This document shows positions 8,788-18,553 of a stretch of DNA of 41,418 nt, in pieces. The notes beneath the pieces are model-generated. The model did no database searches and was not told where the DNA came from. It saw nothing but the letters and a program-made list of their open reading frames with translations. Every line of letters starts with the position of its first letter. Position 1 is the stretch's first letter. The position numbers and the translations under genes were made by a program. Source of the stretch: Methylotenera sp. (GTDB lineage Bacteria; Pseudomonadota; Gammaproteobacteria; Burkholderiales; Methylophilaceae); NCBI RefSeq assembly GCF_030653755.1, contig NZ_JAURYU010000020.1, forward strand, positions 1 through 41,418. Direction: 5' to 3'.

Positions 8788-10281
8788 ATGACCGTTAAAA
8801 AAGTAGATGTACTCTTAGTAGGCAGTGGCGTGATGAGCACCACGTTAGCCACTTTATTCAATGAGCTTGATCAATCTATGAGCATGATGATGGTAGAACG
8901 CCTACCCTCAATTGCTGCCGAAAGTACAGATGCATGGAATAACGCAGGCACTGGGCATGCAGGTTACTGTGAGTTAAATTACACGCCTGTCGATAATGCT
9001 GGCAACGTCAATATTAGTCGCGCCTTGGCAATCAATGCTTCTTTTGAAGTATCTTTACAGTTATGGGCCAGCTTGGTCGAAAAAAATGCACTCCCAGCAC
9101 CCACCAAATTTATCAATAAAACACCACACCTAAGCTTTGTCTGGGGCGAAGACAATGTTGAATTCTTACGTAAACGCTATCACTTACTTAAAGCACATCC
9201 ATTATTTAAAGATATGGAATTCTCTGATGAGATTACACAGCTAACAAAGTGGATGCCACTAATCATGGCGCAGCGAGATACCAATGAAAAGGTAGCTGCA
9301 ACGCGCGTAAGTTATGGCACAGATGTTGATTTTGGGGCGCTAACGCGTGAGCTGATTAACCATGTAAGCCATTCAGAAAACTTCACGTTAAATGTAAGTA
9401 CTGAAGTGACGAGCCTTAAAAAACTGGATAATGGTCATTGGCAGGTCAATATTAAAGACCTTAACACCAAAAAACACACTAAAATTGAAGCGGGTTTTGT
9501 TTTCTTAGGCGCAGGTGGCGGCGCATTAAAACTACTCCAAAAATCAGGCATCCCAGAAAGCCAAGGTTATGGTGGTTTCCCTGTGAGCGGTCAATGGTTG
9601 GTTTGCAACAATCCCGAAGTCGTTAAACAGCACAACAGCAAAGTCTACGGAAAAGCTGCAATTGGCGCGCCACCTATGTCGGTTCCTCACTTAGATACGC
9701 GCATTATCAATGGTAAGCCAGCATTATTATTTGGCCCATACGCAGGATTCACCACCAAATTTCTGAAAAAAGGCTCTTACTTAGATTTATTTAAGTCCGT
9801 TAAGCCTAGCAATCTAAAATCTTTATTAGGTGCAGGTCGCCACAACATGGATCTAACGCGCTATCTAATTGGTGAAGCATTGCAAAAGCACTCGTCACGC
9901 GTCACCACCTTGCGAGAATTTTATCCACTAGCAACTGATGCTGACTGGCATTTAGAAAACGCAGGGAAACGCGTACAAATTATTAAGCAATGTGATGAAA
10001 AAGGCGGAAAATTAGAGTTTGGTACAGAAATTGTTGCCGCAAAAGATGGCAGCATTGCCGCATTACTGGGAGCATCCCCTGGTGCATCAGTTTCGGTTCA
10101 AGCAATGATCAACGTCATTGAGCGTTGCTTTCCAGACAAACTTAAGACAGAACATAAATCAGAAATTTGGCACAGTAGACTTAAATCACTCATACCTAGC
10201 TACGGAGAGTCACTGATAGATGATAGTCAATTACTAGAGCAAGTGCGGAGCCGCACCTTACAAGTGTTGAATTTACGATAA
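8788..10281 (+). CDS. mqo: Malate:quinone oxidoreductase
   Basis: A 497-residue FAD enzyme that oxidises malate to oxaloacetate at the inner face of the cytoplasmic membrane and reduces quinone, a membrane-bound substitute for soluble malate dehydrogenase in the TCA cycle. The N-terminal Rossmann motif GSGVMSTTLA (about 12-21) is present, as are the family hallmarks ESTDAWNNAGTGHAGYCELN (about 45-64), SYGTDVDFGALTR and the C-terminal LLGASPGAS. Length matches the family. It is 47 bases after the decaheme cytochrome gene, so co-transcription is possible, linking both to quinone-level electron flow. No Shine-Dalgarno is visible before the ATG. No convincing terminator follows. Confidence 0.95.
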   Translation: MTVKKVDVLLVGSGVMSTTLATLFNELDQSMSMMMVERLPSIAAESTDAWNNAGTGHAGYCELNYTPVDNAGNVNISRALAINASFEVSLQLWASLVEKNALPAPTKFINKTPHLSFVWGEDNVEFLRKRYHLLKAHPLFKDMEFSDEITQLTKWMPLIMAQRDTNEKVAATRVSYGTDVDFGALTRELINHVSHSENFTLNVSTEVTSLKKLDNGHWQVNIKDLNTKKHTKIEAGFVFLGAGGGALKLLQKSGIPESQGYGGFPVSGQWLVCNNPEVVKQHNSKVYGKAAIGAPPMSVPHLDTRIINGKPALLFGPYAGFTTKFLKKGSYLDLFKSVKPSNLKSLLGAGRHNMDLTRYLIGEALQKHSSRVTTLREFYPLATDADWHLENAGKRVQIIKQCDEKGGKLEFGTEIVAAKDGSIAALLGASPGASVSVQAMINVIERCFPDKLKTEHKSEIWHSRLKSLIPSYGESLIDDSQLLEQVRSRTLQVLNLR

Positions 10282-10451
10282 TTAGGCAAATCTAATTGAT
10301 AGGAAAGTATTGTAAAACCACCACCCTATCAGTTGAACCACTGAACCATAGTTACAGATAGATGGTAAACAATGGTTAAATAATAAGAGTTAAATAAAAG
10401 GTATCGGCATACGTACTTGAAATCAGCACAAAACTAGATTTTCAATTTTAT

Positions 10452-10793
10452 TTATTCAAACACAGCTTGTAGTCGAGCAAGTGCATCATCAACTACCACT
10501 TGTGGTGCACGTTCAATTTTCTTTGCTGCGCGTGTGTTTAAATCAACAGAACGGATCATATTAACCAGCACAACACCCTGGGTGTTCATACCTGTACCAG
10601 TAAGCGATACTGCGAATCCAGCGTAGCGCGAGAAATCACCACCCTGAGTTATCGGGGCGATAATTGCCGTACCAAGTTTATTCATTTCAGCAGTTGATAA
10701 CACCAGTGCAGGACGAAAGTCTCCTTGAGTCTCGCGACCAACAGTCGGGTTCAAACAAACTCGCACTACGTCTCCACGTTCAAAACTTGCCAT
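10452..10793 (-). CDS. ChpB/MazF/PemK-type endoribonuclease toxin
   Basis: The start is placed at the ATG at 10793, giving 113 residues beginning MASFERGDVVRV. This aligns with MazF-family starts and forms a TAATG stop-start overlap with the antitoxin; the frame is open 13 codons further upstream but that part overlaps the antitoxin gene. Conserved features include GDFRPALVLS, APITQGGDFSRYAGF and VVLVNMIRSVDL, closest in pattern to E. coli ChpB. Members cleave single-stranded mRNA at short motifs and arrest growth until bound by the antitoxin. The one-base overlap implies translational coupling. It sits between housekeeping genes with no phage or plasmid genes nearby, so it is a chromosomal type II module. 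Confidence 0.9.
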   Translation of the reverse strand: MASFERGDVVRVCLNPTVGRETQGDFRPALVLSTAEMNKLGTAIIAPITQGGDFSRYAGFAVSLTGTGMNTQGVVLVNMIRSVDLNTRAAKKIERAPQVVVDDALARLQAVFE

Positions 10794-11032
10794 TAAAGAA
10801 TCTCTGCGCCTACTGGAGATGAAACCTCCCATGACGACATATCAAGCGGAGCCAGCACATTCTCATCACATTGAGCTAAAAGATCGGCTAACTTATATTT
10901 AGGCTTTGCTACATGAAACGCTTTTGGGTCTACCTCAACTGCATCACCAATTGATGCTCCAATTTGAGTCAACATTGTAGCTGGCAACCTAATAGCGGCA
11001 CTATTTCCCCACTTTTGTATATTTAATTTCAT
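10793..11032 (-). CDS. ChpS/MazE/PemI-type antitoxin
   Basis: A 79-residue antitoxin. The N-terminal half is an AbrB/MazE-type swapped-hairpin DNA-binding domain (KWGNSAAIRLPATML, residues 7-21). The C-terminal half (KLADLLAQCDEN onward) is the flexible toxin-binding tail. A strong Shine-Dalgarno, GGAGG, lies six bases before the ATG, as expected for an antitoxin made in excess. It is first in the operon; the toxin start overlaps its stop by one base. It probably represses its own promoter at the palindrome 25 bases upstream. Confidence 0.9.
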   Translation of the reverse strand: MKLNIQKWGNSAAIRLPATMLTQIGASIGDAVEVDPKAFHVAKPKYKLADLLAQCDENVLAPLDMSSWEVSSPVGAEIL

Positions 11033-11056
11033 TTACGCCTCCATCAATGTATCTTC

Positions 11057-11085
11057 ATTGTATATACAATTAATTACTAAATCAA
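11057..11085 (-). promoter_or_regulatory. Toxin-antitoxin promoter with palindromic operator
   Basis: On the minus strand a -35 TTGATT (11080-11085) and a -10 TACAAT (11057-11062) are spaced by 17 bases. The -10 lies inside a perfect 14-bp palindrome, ATTGTATATACAAT (11057-11070). MazE/PemI antitoxins bind similar TGTATATACA-like sites, so this is a likely autoregulatory operator that blocks the -10 box. Confidence 0.6.
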
Positions 11086-11121
11086 ATAATACGAATATCC
11101 TATTACCTAATATAAACGAAG

Positions 11122-11874
11122 CTATACAGCTAAACTTCTTTGACGCCTTACTTCATATAGGCAAATACCACTCGCTACACTCACGTTCAAACTCTCTACC
11201 GAGCCAAACATAGGAATCGTCATCAGCGCATCACAAGTTTCAGCCGTCAAACGGCGCATGCCGTCACCTTCTGCACCTAAAACAATCGCAATTGGGCCAC
11301 TAAGCTTTGTGTTTAACAATGTACTTGGCGCATCCATCGTCGTGCCAACCACAAACACCCCAGCCTCTTTTAACTCGCGTATCGTTCTTGCTAAGTTTGT
11401 CACAGCAATAAACGGTACGGTTTCCGCCGCACCACAAGCTACTTTACGTACAGTCGCATTAAGTCCAGCCGCTCTATCTTTAGGTGCAATCACCGCATGT
11501 ACGCCCATCGCGTCAGCGACACGTAAACAAGCGCCTAGGTTATGCGGGTCTTCTACGCCATCCAAAATCAAAAAGAACGCTGGCTCAGTTAAATCTGACT
11601 CTAAAATATCATGAATATCTTTGTACGGAATAGGCGTATCCACCACGCGCGCAATCACACCTTGGTGTCGACCATTCATGCCTGCCATGCCATCTAAGCG
11701 GCTACGCTCAACCTGCATCGTACGTACGCCTGATATCTCTGCCATATTAAGCAAATCTTTCATACGTGCATCAACACGGTCACGGTCAATTAAAATCTCT
11801 TGCACACTAGCACTGTGCTGGCGTAAGCGGCTTAATACCGCATGAAAGCCAAATAGAATACGTGCGTCACTCAT
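11122..11874 (-). CDS. rlmB: 23S rRNA (guanosine-2251-2'-O)-methyltransferase RlmB
   Basis: A 250-residue SPOUT-superfamily methyltransferase that puts a 2'-O-methyl group on G2251 in the peptidyl-transferase P-loop of 23S rRNA using S-adenosylmethionine. An N-terminal L30e-like RNA-binding part ([19 protein letters not shown]) is followed by the knotted catalytic domain. Its motifs are [20 protein letters not shown] (motif 1), [10 protein letters not shown] (motif 2) and [14 protein letters not shown] (motif 3), the last two forming the SAM-binding knot. Length is normal. Its ATG overlaps the rnr stop by four bases (ATGA), so rnr and rlmB are translationally coupled, a common arrangement in proteobacteria. 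Confidence 0.95.
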   Translation of the reverse strand: MSDARILFGFHAVLSRLRQHSASVQEILIDRDRVDARMKDLLNMAEISGVRTMQVERSRLDGMAGMNGRHQGVIARVVDTPIPYKDIHDILESDLTEPAFFLILDGVEDPHNLGACLRVADAMGVHAVIAPKDRAAGLNATVRKVACGAAETVPFIAVTNLARTIRELKEAGVFVVGTTMDAPSTLLNTKLSGPIAIVLGAEGDGMRRLTAETCDALMTIPMFGSVESLNVSVASGICLYEVRRQRSLAV

Positions 11875-14414
11875 TTTTTTACCTTACGTTTTGTGGTTAC
11901 TTTACTTGTGGTTGCTTTACTGGCCACTTTTTTGGGTTTACTGGTTTTAGTTTTATTTTTTGTTTCAGATGTACCTTTATTAGGTACAGCTTTGTTGGGT
12001 CCAGCTTTAGACGTACTCACAGGTTTATCACCAAAGCTAGCATGTGACCCACGTTTTGGCTTTTTGCCAAACGGTTCGCCAAACTTCACATTATCTGCTT
12101 TTGTACTTTGCGCACCTACCCCTTCAAATTTAGGGCTGGATTTTACAGCAGATTGATCTTTAATACTTGATTTATTGGCACCTAGCGATTTTGTTGAATT
12201 AACTTTAGATTCATCAGCTAACTCATTGCTTTTATTTGCTAAAGTAAAGTCAATCTTGGTTGTTTCTAGATCAACTCGCACTAATTTAACCGTTAATCGA
12301 TCACCAAGACGGTAACGCACACCAGTACGTTCACCAGCCATCTCATGACGTGCTTTGTCGTATATAAAGTAGTCGTTTCCTAACTCAGTCACGTGTAACA
12401 AACCTTCAACATACACGCCATCTAATGCTACAAATAGGCCAAAACTAGTCACGCCAGCCACGGTGCCTTCAAATACTTCACCAATTTTATCCTGCATGTA
12501 AAAACATTTAAGCCAATTGGTCACATCGCGCGTTGCATCATCCGCACGGCGCTCAGTCATCGAGCACTGCTCGCCTAAGCTATTCCAATCGCCAGCTTTG
12601 TAACGCTCACCATTGAGTACCGCCTTAATAGCACGATGAATCAATAAATCAGGATAACGACGAATCGGCGAAGTAAAGTGCGCATAAGCCTCATAAGCTA
12701 AACCAAAGTGGCCAACATTATCTGGGCTATACACAGCTTGCTGCATTGAGCGCAGTAGCACTGTTTGCAATAGCTGAGCATCTGGGCGATCTTTAATACG
12801 CGCGAGTAGCTTGCCATAATCTTTAGCGTGCGGTGAATCACCACCACCCACCCCAAAGCCAAACTCACCCATAAAAGTACGCAAAAGCTCTAATTTTTCA
12901 GGGGTTGGGCCTTCGTGTATACGATACAAGGCAGGATGTTCATGTTTTTTAAGAAACTCAGCTGCACAGACGTTTGCGGCAAGCATACACTCTTCAATCA
13001 ACTTATGCGCTTCATTACGCGTACTTGGCTCAATGCGCTCAATTTTACCTTGATCATTAAAGATCATGATGGTTTCAGAGGACTCAAACTCAATCGCGCC
13101 ACGCTTTTCACGTTGCGCTTGTGATAACTGATACACACTGTATAAATGTTGTAAATGCGGTACTAACCAAGCATATTCTTGCGCTAACTCCCCTTCTGGG
13201 TTTTGTAGTATTTCAAATACTTGGTTATAAGTCATCCGTGCTTTTGAGCGCATGACCGACGGGTAAAACTTATACTGTTTTACAATACCCGCACCATCCA
13301 ACTGCATATCACAAATCATGCATAGTCGTTCAACATCAGGATTAAGTGAGCATAATCCATTCGATAACGCTTCTGGCAACATCGGGATCACTCGTCGAGG
13401 GAAATAAACCGAGTTACCTCGCTCTAGCGCACCTTTATCTAATGCGTCATGTGGCTTCACATAGAAGCTCACATCAGCAATCGCCACCACTAAACGCCAG
13501 CCTTTACCCTGCGGCTCTGCATACACAGCATCATCAAAGTCACGCGCTGTTTCACCATCAATCGTAATTAATGGCATTTCACGGCAATCAATACGGCCTT
13601 TGTAATCTTCAGGCTGTACTAGCTTAGGGTAAGACTCTGCCAAACTTACTGCCTCAGCGGTAAACTGATGAGGCAGATTATGTTTACGCAAAGCAATTTC
13701 AATTTCCATCCCACTATCGGCATAGTTACCCAAAATCTCAACCACTTTACCCATCGGCTGTGCGTGTGATGAAGGCTGCTCAGTGAGTTCTACCATCACC
13801 ACTTGGCCTGGCTTAGCTTGCATGTCCAAATGATACGGAATCAAGATATCCAGATTAATGCGTTTGTCTTCTGCAGCCACAATCGTCACACCCGCTGTGC
13901 GGATGACGCGTCCAACCAAGCGCTGTGTTCTACGTTCCAGCACTTCTACAATCTTACCCTCAGGGCGGCCTCTTCTATCTAAGCCACTCATGCGCACCAT
14001 GGCACGGTCACCGTGCATCACTTGAGACATCTCTTTAGGGCTTAAAAACAAGTCCTCACTCTTCGTTTTATCATCTGGAATCAAGAAACCAAAACCATCA
14101 GGATGCCCTTGGATAACGCCTGCAATTAAATCAAGCTTATCTGCAATACAAAGTGCACCCTTTCTATTTTTAATCACCTGGCCTTCTCGCTCCATGGCAT
14201 TGAGACGCCTGTTAAAAACCTCTCGCTCTTCATCACTAATATCTAGCAGCAAATACAACTGCTCAATACTTAGTGGCACGCCTTGATCACTCATCGTGGT
14301 GAGAATCAGCTCACGGCTAGGTAGCGGTGTTTCATAGCGGCTTGCTTCACGCGCTGCATGAGGGTCATTACTTCTTTTATTCTTATGATTGTTTTTATGG
14401 TTTGTCATTGACAA
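11871..14414 (-). CDS. rnr: Ribonuclease R (3'-5' exoribonuclease)
   Basis: An 847-residue processive exonuclease that degrades structured RNA and takes part in rRNA and tmRNA quality control. Order: N-terminal winged helix (about 20-85), cold-shock OB folds, RNB catalytic domain with the acidic metal-binding run [18 protein letters not shown], an S1 domain ([21 protein letters not shown]) and a basic, Ser/Lys/Thr-rich low-complexity tail of about 130 residues ending [10 protein letters not shown]. The tail is probably an RNA-binding extension. Two starts are possible: TTG at 14414, six bases after an AAGG, or ATG at 14408, twelve bases after it; spacing favours TTG. First gene of the rnr-rlmB operon. 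Confidence 0.95.
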   Translation of the reverse strand: MSMTNHKNNHKNKRSNDPHAAREASRYETPLPSRELILTTMSDQGVPLSIEQLYLLLDISDEEREVFNRRLNAMEREGQVIKNRKGALCIADKLDLIAGVIQGHPDGFGFLIPDDKTKSEDLFLSPKEMSQVMHGDRAMVRMSGLDRRGRPEGKIVEVLERRTQRLVGRVIRTAGVTIVAAEDKRINLDILIPYHLDMQAKPGQVVMVELTEQPSSHAQPMGKVVEILGNYADSGMEIEIALRKHNLPHQFTAEAVSLAESYPKLVQPEDYKGRIDCREMPLITIDGETARDFDDAVYAEPQGKGWRLVVAIADVSFYVKPHDALDKGALERGNSVYFPRRVIPMLPEALSNGLCSLNPDVERLCMICDMQLDGAGIVKQYKFYPSVMRSKARMTYNQVFEILQNPEGELAQEYAWLVPHLQHLYSVYQLSQAQREKRGAIEFESSETIMIFNDQGKIERIEPSTRNEAHKLIEECMLAANVCAAEFLKKHEHPALYRIHEGPTPEKLELLRTFMGEFGFGVGGGDSPHAKDYGKLLARIKDRPDAQLLQTVLLRSMQQAVYSPDNVGHFGLAYEAYAHFTSPIRRYPDLLIHRAIKAVLNGERYKAGDWNSLGEQCSMTERRADDATRDVTNWLKCFYMQDKIGEVFEGTVAGVTSFGLFVALDGVYVEGLLHVTELGNDYFIYDKARHEMAGERTGVRYRLGDRLTVKLVRVDLETTKIDFTLANKSNELADESKVNSTKSLGANKSSIKDQSAVKSSPKFEGVGAQSTKADNVKFGEPFGKKPKRGSHASFGDKPVSTSKAGPNKAVPNKGTSETKNKTKTSKPKKVASKATTSKVTTKRKVKK

Positions 14415-14435
14415 AGCTTACCTTTTATATAAAAT
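14408..14435 (+). promoter_or_regulatory. Probable promoter of tRNA-Leu
   Basis: A consensus -35 TTGACA (14408-14413) and a -10-like TAAAAT (14430-14435) are separated by 16 bases. Initiation would fall about 30 bases before the mature tRNA. The promoter overlaps the rnr start region on the opposite strand, so divergent interference is possible. Confidence 0.5.
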
Positions 14436-14472
14436 TCAACGCCTTGATTTGCTAAACTTTATTGTAGCAAAT

Positions 14473-14557
14473 GCCCAGATGGCGGAATTGGTAGACGCGC
14501 TAGTTTCAGGTACTAGTATCGAAAGATGTGGAGGTTCGAGTCCTCTTTTGGGCACCA
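14473..14557 (+). tRNA. tRNA-Leu (anticodon CAG)
   Basis: An 85-nt class II tRNA. The acceptor stem GCCCAGA (14473-14479) pairs with TTTGGGC (14547-14553) with one G-T wobble. Discriminator A is 14554 and CCA is encoded (14555-14557). The D arm carries GGCGGAATTGGTAGACGC. The anticodon stem CTAGT/ACTAG closes the loop TTCAGGT, with anticodon CAG at 14507-14509, reading CUG. The T arm GAGGTTCGAGTCCTC follows a variable arm, as required for a leucine tRNA. Confidence 0.95.
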
Positions 14558-14591
14558 TCATGTTATGCGACTACAAATTAACTGTCGATTT

Positions 14592-14627
14592 TGCAATCAA
14601 ATGATTGCATTGAAGTTACATTGTAAC
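14592..14627 (+). terminator. Two small hairpins downstream of tRNA-Leu
   Basis: TGCAATCA-AA-TGATTGCA (14592-14609) and GTTACA-T-TGTAAC (14615-14627) are perfect short stems following the tRNA. Neither has a proper T-tract, so intrinsic termination is uncertain; they may block 3' trimming instead. Confidence 0.3.
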
Positions 14628-14719
14628 GCTAACAATGGTGATTAGGTATGCCATATCAATGCGTGACCTCAATAAAGGTGCAAAAAATTAAATCAATCAC
14701 GCTTCGATGGTGTATTTAT

Positions 14720-15541
14720 TTAACTGTAGACGGAATGAGAGCCTTGTTGCAATTGAAGTTGCTTTAGTTTCCCAGACGACACATTTGCCAACAAAGCAAC
14801 CGCCTGAGCTCTTCGCCCAATATTCAACTTCTGAAAGATTCTTTTAAGGTGACTTTTTACTGTATTTTGACTAATACTTAATATCATGCCAATTTCTTGA
14901 TTAGTTTTCCCAGCTTTAATCCAACTAATTACTTCTATCTCACGGTCACTTAAGGTTGATAAGCTAAGCGTACTATCAGTAGCGTCAACTATGTCATACT
15001 GTAATGGTTTAATCTTTCTTAAAACATGGTCTATGTGTGGCATGATGAAATCCATCATTTGCGTTTCCATTTCCAGCGCATGTTCTTTACTAAAAAATAT
15101 GTACAAACACTCATCACCCGTTCTTTCATCCTTCATGCCATACACAAGCAATGAGTTGATCTCAACAAGTTGTTCAGGAAATATTGACTTTATGTTGCGA
15201 CACATTTCAGTGTGCTCTAATCCGTCAATAACAAAACAAGCACTCCGACAAGCCACCCACATTTCATACAGATCGTTTAAAAATTGGTTCGTCTTCTCAG
15301 TAGTGTCAATGATCACGCTAGTCGACAACCCTTTTAAATTAGAGGCTGCGTCATAATGTAACTGCCCATCCTGTTGCTGTTTAAAATCACCCCAAACAGC
15401 TAGTAACATATCATGTGGAATAAGCTCAGCAATACTATTTTGTAGCCACACAAAATAATCTAAATGCGTTTTAATCTGGTATGAGCGCTCGATAATAGCG
15501 CCAGCGGTATTCAAATATTGATTTGTAGATTCTTTTTTCAT
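14720..15541 (-). CDS. EpsA-like LuxR-family regulator of exopolysaccharide genes
   Basis: About 273 residues. The start at 15541 (MKKESTNQYL) is chosen because an AGGTG lies seven bases upstream; the frame also has an ATG at 15559. The C-terminal 65 residues are a LuxR/GerE helix-turn-helix (LSDREIEVISWIKAGKTNQE, then SISQNTVKSHLKRIFQKLNI). The N-terminal part, about 190 residues, matches in style the XrtB/PEP-CTERM regulator EpsA, known from the methanolan cluster of Methylobacillus; it lacks a receiver-domain Asp pocket. It stands alone at the edge of the polysaccharide region, on the same strand as the capD-wzx block but separated by hpt. It probably activates the polysaccharide genes. 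Its ligand is unknown. Confidence 0.75.
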   Translation of the reverse strand: MKKESTNQYLNTAGAIIERSYQIKTHLDYFVWLQNSIAELIPHDMLLAVWGDFKQQQDGQLHYDAASNLKGLSTSVIIDTTEKTNQFLNDLYEMWVACRSACFVIDGLEHTEMCRNIKSIFPEQLVEINSLLVYGMKDERTGDECLYIFFSKEHALEMETQMMDFIMPHIDHVLRKIKPLQYDIVDATDSTLSLSTLSDREIEVISWIKAGKTNQEIGMILSISQNTVKSHLKRIFQKLNIGRRAQAVALLANVSSGKLKQLQLQQGSHSVYS

Positions 15542-15757
15542 CTCATTGCACCTAGTCATGAACGTTCTTGCTCATGCCTTAATACGTGCAAATTAGATGC
15601 CAAATTTAATACCATTTAAAATCAATGGGTTGTAGTTAACCTGTAATTAAACATAGGGGTTATTGTTATCGCTCCAACTGTAGTGTCAAAATTACAACAC
15701 ATTAAAAATACTAAGCAACCACACAACTTTAGAGCTATAGGTGTTTAAAATGTGGCG

Positions 15758-16300
15758 CTATGCTTGCAAAGCATAAATCGCAGGTAAGTTTCGCCACCAT
15801 CCATAAACATCCATGCCATAGCCAAAAACATATTGGTTTGGCACTTCAAGGCCAACAAAATCTGCTTTTATTGGTTTTTCATGATCGAGCTTTTTTTCTA
15901 TCAGCACGGCGGTCAGCACTTTAGTAGCCCCCAAGGCCATACACTTATCATGGATCTCTTTTAATGTAATACCTTCATCAAGAATATCATCCAACAACAA
16001 AACCGTACGCCCTGTTAAATCTAATTTGGGTAAAGCTTTCCAATCCAACATCTTCCCTACCGTGTTATTTTGATATCTACTCGCATGTACATAATCTAAC
16101 TCTAATGGAAAATGTAACTGCGTTAGTAACTGACCAGAAAACACGACACCTCCACCCATCACACAAATCACAACAGGTGACGATGCCTCCAGTGAGTTAG
16201 TAATTTCAGCCGCTATCTTTGTAATAGCACGAACGACTGCTTCTGGTTGGTGGATGATATATGATTGCTCAAGGAGCTGTTGGGGAGGCAAAGTGTTCAA
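15758..16300 (-). CDS. hpt: Hypoxanthine-guanine phosphoribosyltransferase
   Basis: A 180-residue purine-salvage enzyme that transfers 5-phosphoribose from PRPP to hypoxanthine or guanine. The PRPP loop VLLLDDILDEGITL is present (about 96-109), as are the flexible-loop region DYVHASRYQ, the base-specificity Lys/Val region (KADFVGLEVPNQYVFGYGMD) and the N-terminal CVMGGGVVFSG loop. The frame begins at TTG (16300), preceded immediately by an in-frame TAA, with a GGA nine bases upstream, so TTG is the first possible start. Single gene; nothing links it to the polysaccharide genes. Confidence 0.9.
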   Translation of the reverse strand: MNTLPPQQLLEQSYIIHQPEAVVRAITKIAAEITNSLEASSPVVICVMGGGVVFSGQLLTQLHFPLELDYVHASRYQNNTVGKMLDWKALPKLDLTGRTVLLLDDILDEGITLKEIHDKCMALGATKVLTAVLIEKKLDHEKPIKADFVGLEVPNQYVFGYGMDVYGWWRNLPAIYALQA

Positions 16301-16407
16301 TTATTGAAGTCCATTAAATATTTAAAAAATAGGGTAATTTTCTCTCAGTGATTATTGAACCACCAGCACTCAGATTGACTAAGCACTCATGCACTTGCAA
16401 CGTCGTA

Positions 16408-16480
16408 GTAGGAGCATAATTCATAGCGTGAACTCCTAACCTAACACCACTAATCTTCGCACTATGAATTGCGCTCCTAC
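16408..16480. repeat. REP/BIME-like inverted repeat, type B
   Basis: Two 25-nt arms, 16408-16432 and 16456-16480, are imperfect reverse complements that begin and end with GTAGGAG and CTCCTAC. They contain the shared core AATTCATAG/CTATGAATT. The pair folds into a long hairpin with a 23-nt loop. The GTAG head is the mark of REP elements mobilised by RAYT (Y1-transposase) proteins. It lies in the gap between capD and hpt and shares its head, but not its core, with the array at 18.55-19.19 kb. Confidence 0.6.
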
Positions 16481-16562
16481 AAAACAGGACTCTTTAAGGG
16501 TTAGCTATCACTACTTAAAACCCCATTCTTTAAAAAGCTTTTAAGCCAAAATAAAGGCACAG

Positions 16563-18452
16563 CTAGTGCAATGTGGCTTGTTGCGGTGAAAGGTGAGTAA
16601 CATGCGCATCAGCCACGTTAACAATTTGCGGGCTATACTCCTCAACCCAGCTTGATAACTCAAGTTTCATTTGAGCTTCATGCGTTCCATGCAAACCTTC
16701 AATCCATAACAATAAACTATTTACCCAGCTAACGTCAGCAGTTCTGGCTTGGGCAATTCGCAGTTTTTCATGTGGCGTTGGCATCGTATGTTCATCATCC
16801 GCCAGCAACTCTTCGTACAACTTCTCTCCAGGGCGCAACCCTACGTACTCAATTTTAATTTCATCTGTATTAAAACCAGACAACCTAATCATATCTGCAG
16901 CTAAGTCAGCAATTTTAACGGGCTCACCCATATCTAAGACAAATATCTCGCCACCTTTTCCCATCAAGCCAGCTTGCATCACCAACTGTGCCGCTTCTGG
17001 AATCGACATAAAATAGCGTGTAATTTCAGGGTGCGTAATCGTCACAGGGCCACCTTTAGCAATTTGTTCGCGAAATTTAGGAATCACACTACCGCTACTG
17101 CCCAATACATTACCAAAGCGTACAATCACAAAGCGAGTGCCTGTATCACTCTGCAACCCTTGACACACCATTTCTGCCAAACGCTTACTTGCGCCCATCA
17201 CATTGGTTGGATTCACCGCTTTATCTGTAGAAATTAACACAAACTTACTTACACCATGACTTTTGCAAGCCTGCGCTAAAGTATGTGTCCCAATCACATT
17301 ATTAGACAGCGCCTCCCAGACATTGCCATTCTCCATCATCGGCACATGCTTATAGGCCGCAGCATGAAACACTACAGATGGCTGATATTGCGTCAATATA
17401 TGGTTAATACGCACTTTGTTTTTTACGTCACAAGTAAAATAGACTAGTTTAGTTTCTAACTTCAGTGCTGTTAACTCCTGCTCAAGCTGATAAAGAGAAA
17501 ACTCTGAAATATCCAAACAAATCAAAGTATCAGGCCGATACTTAACAATCTGCCGACACAACTCAGAACCAATAGACCCACCAGCACCGCTTACAAGCAC
17601 AGCCTGATGGTCTATCAGCATCTGCAAGCCAGAGCTATCAAGCTTCACAGCATCACGCCCTAGCAAATCTTCAACATCAACCTTACGGATTTGAGAAACG
17701 CTCACCTTACCGCTCATCAAGTCGTCAATGGCTGGTACAGTCATCACCTCCAACTCAAGCGAGTTTGCAAGCTCAATCGCTAATCGCCGCGTTTGGTGGT
17801 GCGCTGAGGGCATTGCCACAATCACATATTTAACATCTAAATGTTCACTTACAGAGGCTAGCGCTTGGATATTTCCTTTAACTTTTACACCAAATATTTC
17901 ACGCCCCAACATTCTGGTATCGTCATCCAAAAGTGCAACAACACGCCATTGTGTGCTTCTAGCAAGGTCTTTAACAAGTGCAATAGCGGCCTCACCAGCA
18001 CCAAGCACAATCACAGGCTCACCTTGCTTTAAGGTCAGACCATAAAGCAAATGCTCTTTCCATGCCCGATATGCAAAACGGCTACCACCCATAAACAATA
18101 TTAACAACAAAGGATCAAGCACTAACACTGAGCGTGGAATCACTACATTTGTTTTGATCATAAAAAACAATGCACTTAACAACATTGCAGAAAAGCCAAC
18201 CGCTAGAAAAATGCGCTTAAGATCAGAAACACTCGCAAAACGCCAAACACCACGATATAAACCGAAGCAGACAAACACAAGCCCTTGCAGCAAAACCACC
18301 CATCCTACAATAGCGAACATTTCTGCTTCAAAGTTAGGCGGAATTGAAAAATTAAAACGTAGCAAATACGCACCGACCCAAGCGATAGCCGCAACGATCA
18401 CATCATGAAATAGCGCAAAAAATGTGCGTGGATTACTGATTGTTCTTTTCAT
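16563..18452 (-). CDS. CapD/WbpM-type nucleotide-sugar 4,6-dehydratase
   Basis: A 629-residue membrane-anchored SDR enzyme. Four hydrophobic helices (about 10-130) are followed by a first Rossmann domain (VIVLGAGEAAIAL, about 150) and the catalytic domain with GAGGSIGSELCRQ (about 290). In place of the SDR SYK triad the residues read S-M-K (STDKAVNPTNVMGASKR), as in WbpM/FlaA1. The family converts UDP-GlcNAc to UDP-4-keto-6-deoxy sugars, the first step towards QuiNAc, FucNAc or bacillosamine. It is the last gene of the minus-strand polysaccharide block, separated from the initiating transferase by the repeat array. Product stereochemistry cannot be decided here. Confidence 0.9.
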   Translation of the reverse strand: MKRTISNPRTFFALFHDVIVAAIAWVGAYLLRFNFSIPPNFEAEMFAIVGWVVLLQGLVFVCFGLYRGVWRFASVSDLKRIFLAVGFSAMLLSALFFMIKTNVVIPRSVLVLDPLLLILFMGGSRFAYRAWKEHLLYGLTLKQGEPVIVLGAGEAAIALVKDLARSTQWRVVALLDDDTRMLGREIFGVKVKGNIQALASVSEHLDVKYVIVAMPSAHHQTRRLAIELANSLELEVMTVPAIDDLMSGKVSVSQIRKVDVEDLLGRDAVKLDSSGLQMLIDHQAVLVSGAGGSIGSELCRQIVKYRPDTLICLDISEFSLYQLEQELTALKLETKLVYFTCDVKNKVRINHILTQYQPSVVFHAAAYKHVPMMENGNVWEALSNNVIGTHTLAQACKSHGVSKFVLISTDKAVNPTNVMGASKRLAEMVCQGLQSDTGTRFVIVRFGNVLGSSGSVIPKFREQIAKGGPVTITHPEITRYFMSIPEAAQLVMQAGLMGKGGEIFVLDMGEPVKIADLAADMIRLSGFNTDEIKIEYVGLRPGEKLYEELLADDEHTMPTPHEKLRIAQARTADVSWVNSLLLWIEGLHGTHEAQMKLELSSWVEEYSPQIVNVADAHVTHLSPQQATLH

Positions 18453-18553
18453 TTACTTGCACTCTGCCTCACCAACCAACACATAAAAAATTCAATTCCC
18501 ATCTTACATGCAAATCCAAACGGAAACCTTATTAAACATACTATCTCGATTTT

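Noticed and set aside
10282-10451. Terminator hairpins between mqo and the convergent toxin gene (for example TGATAGG...CCTATCA)
   Set aside because: Stems are 6-7 bp with long loops or AT-only pairs and no T-run; not strong enough to annotate.
10794-10832. A longer toxin start 13 codons upstream
   Set aside because: It would lie inside the antitoxin gene; the TAATG overlap and alignment to MazF/ChpB starts support 10793.
11258-12156. Several plus-strand frames of 61-118 residues over rlmB and the rnr tail
   Set aside because: Antisense shadows of strongly conserved genes; no family features.
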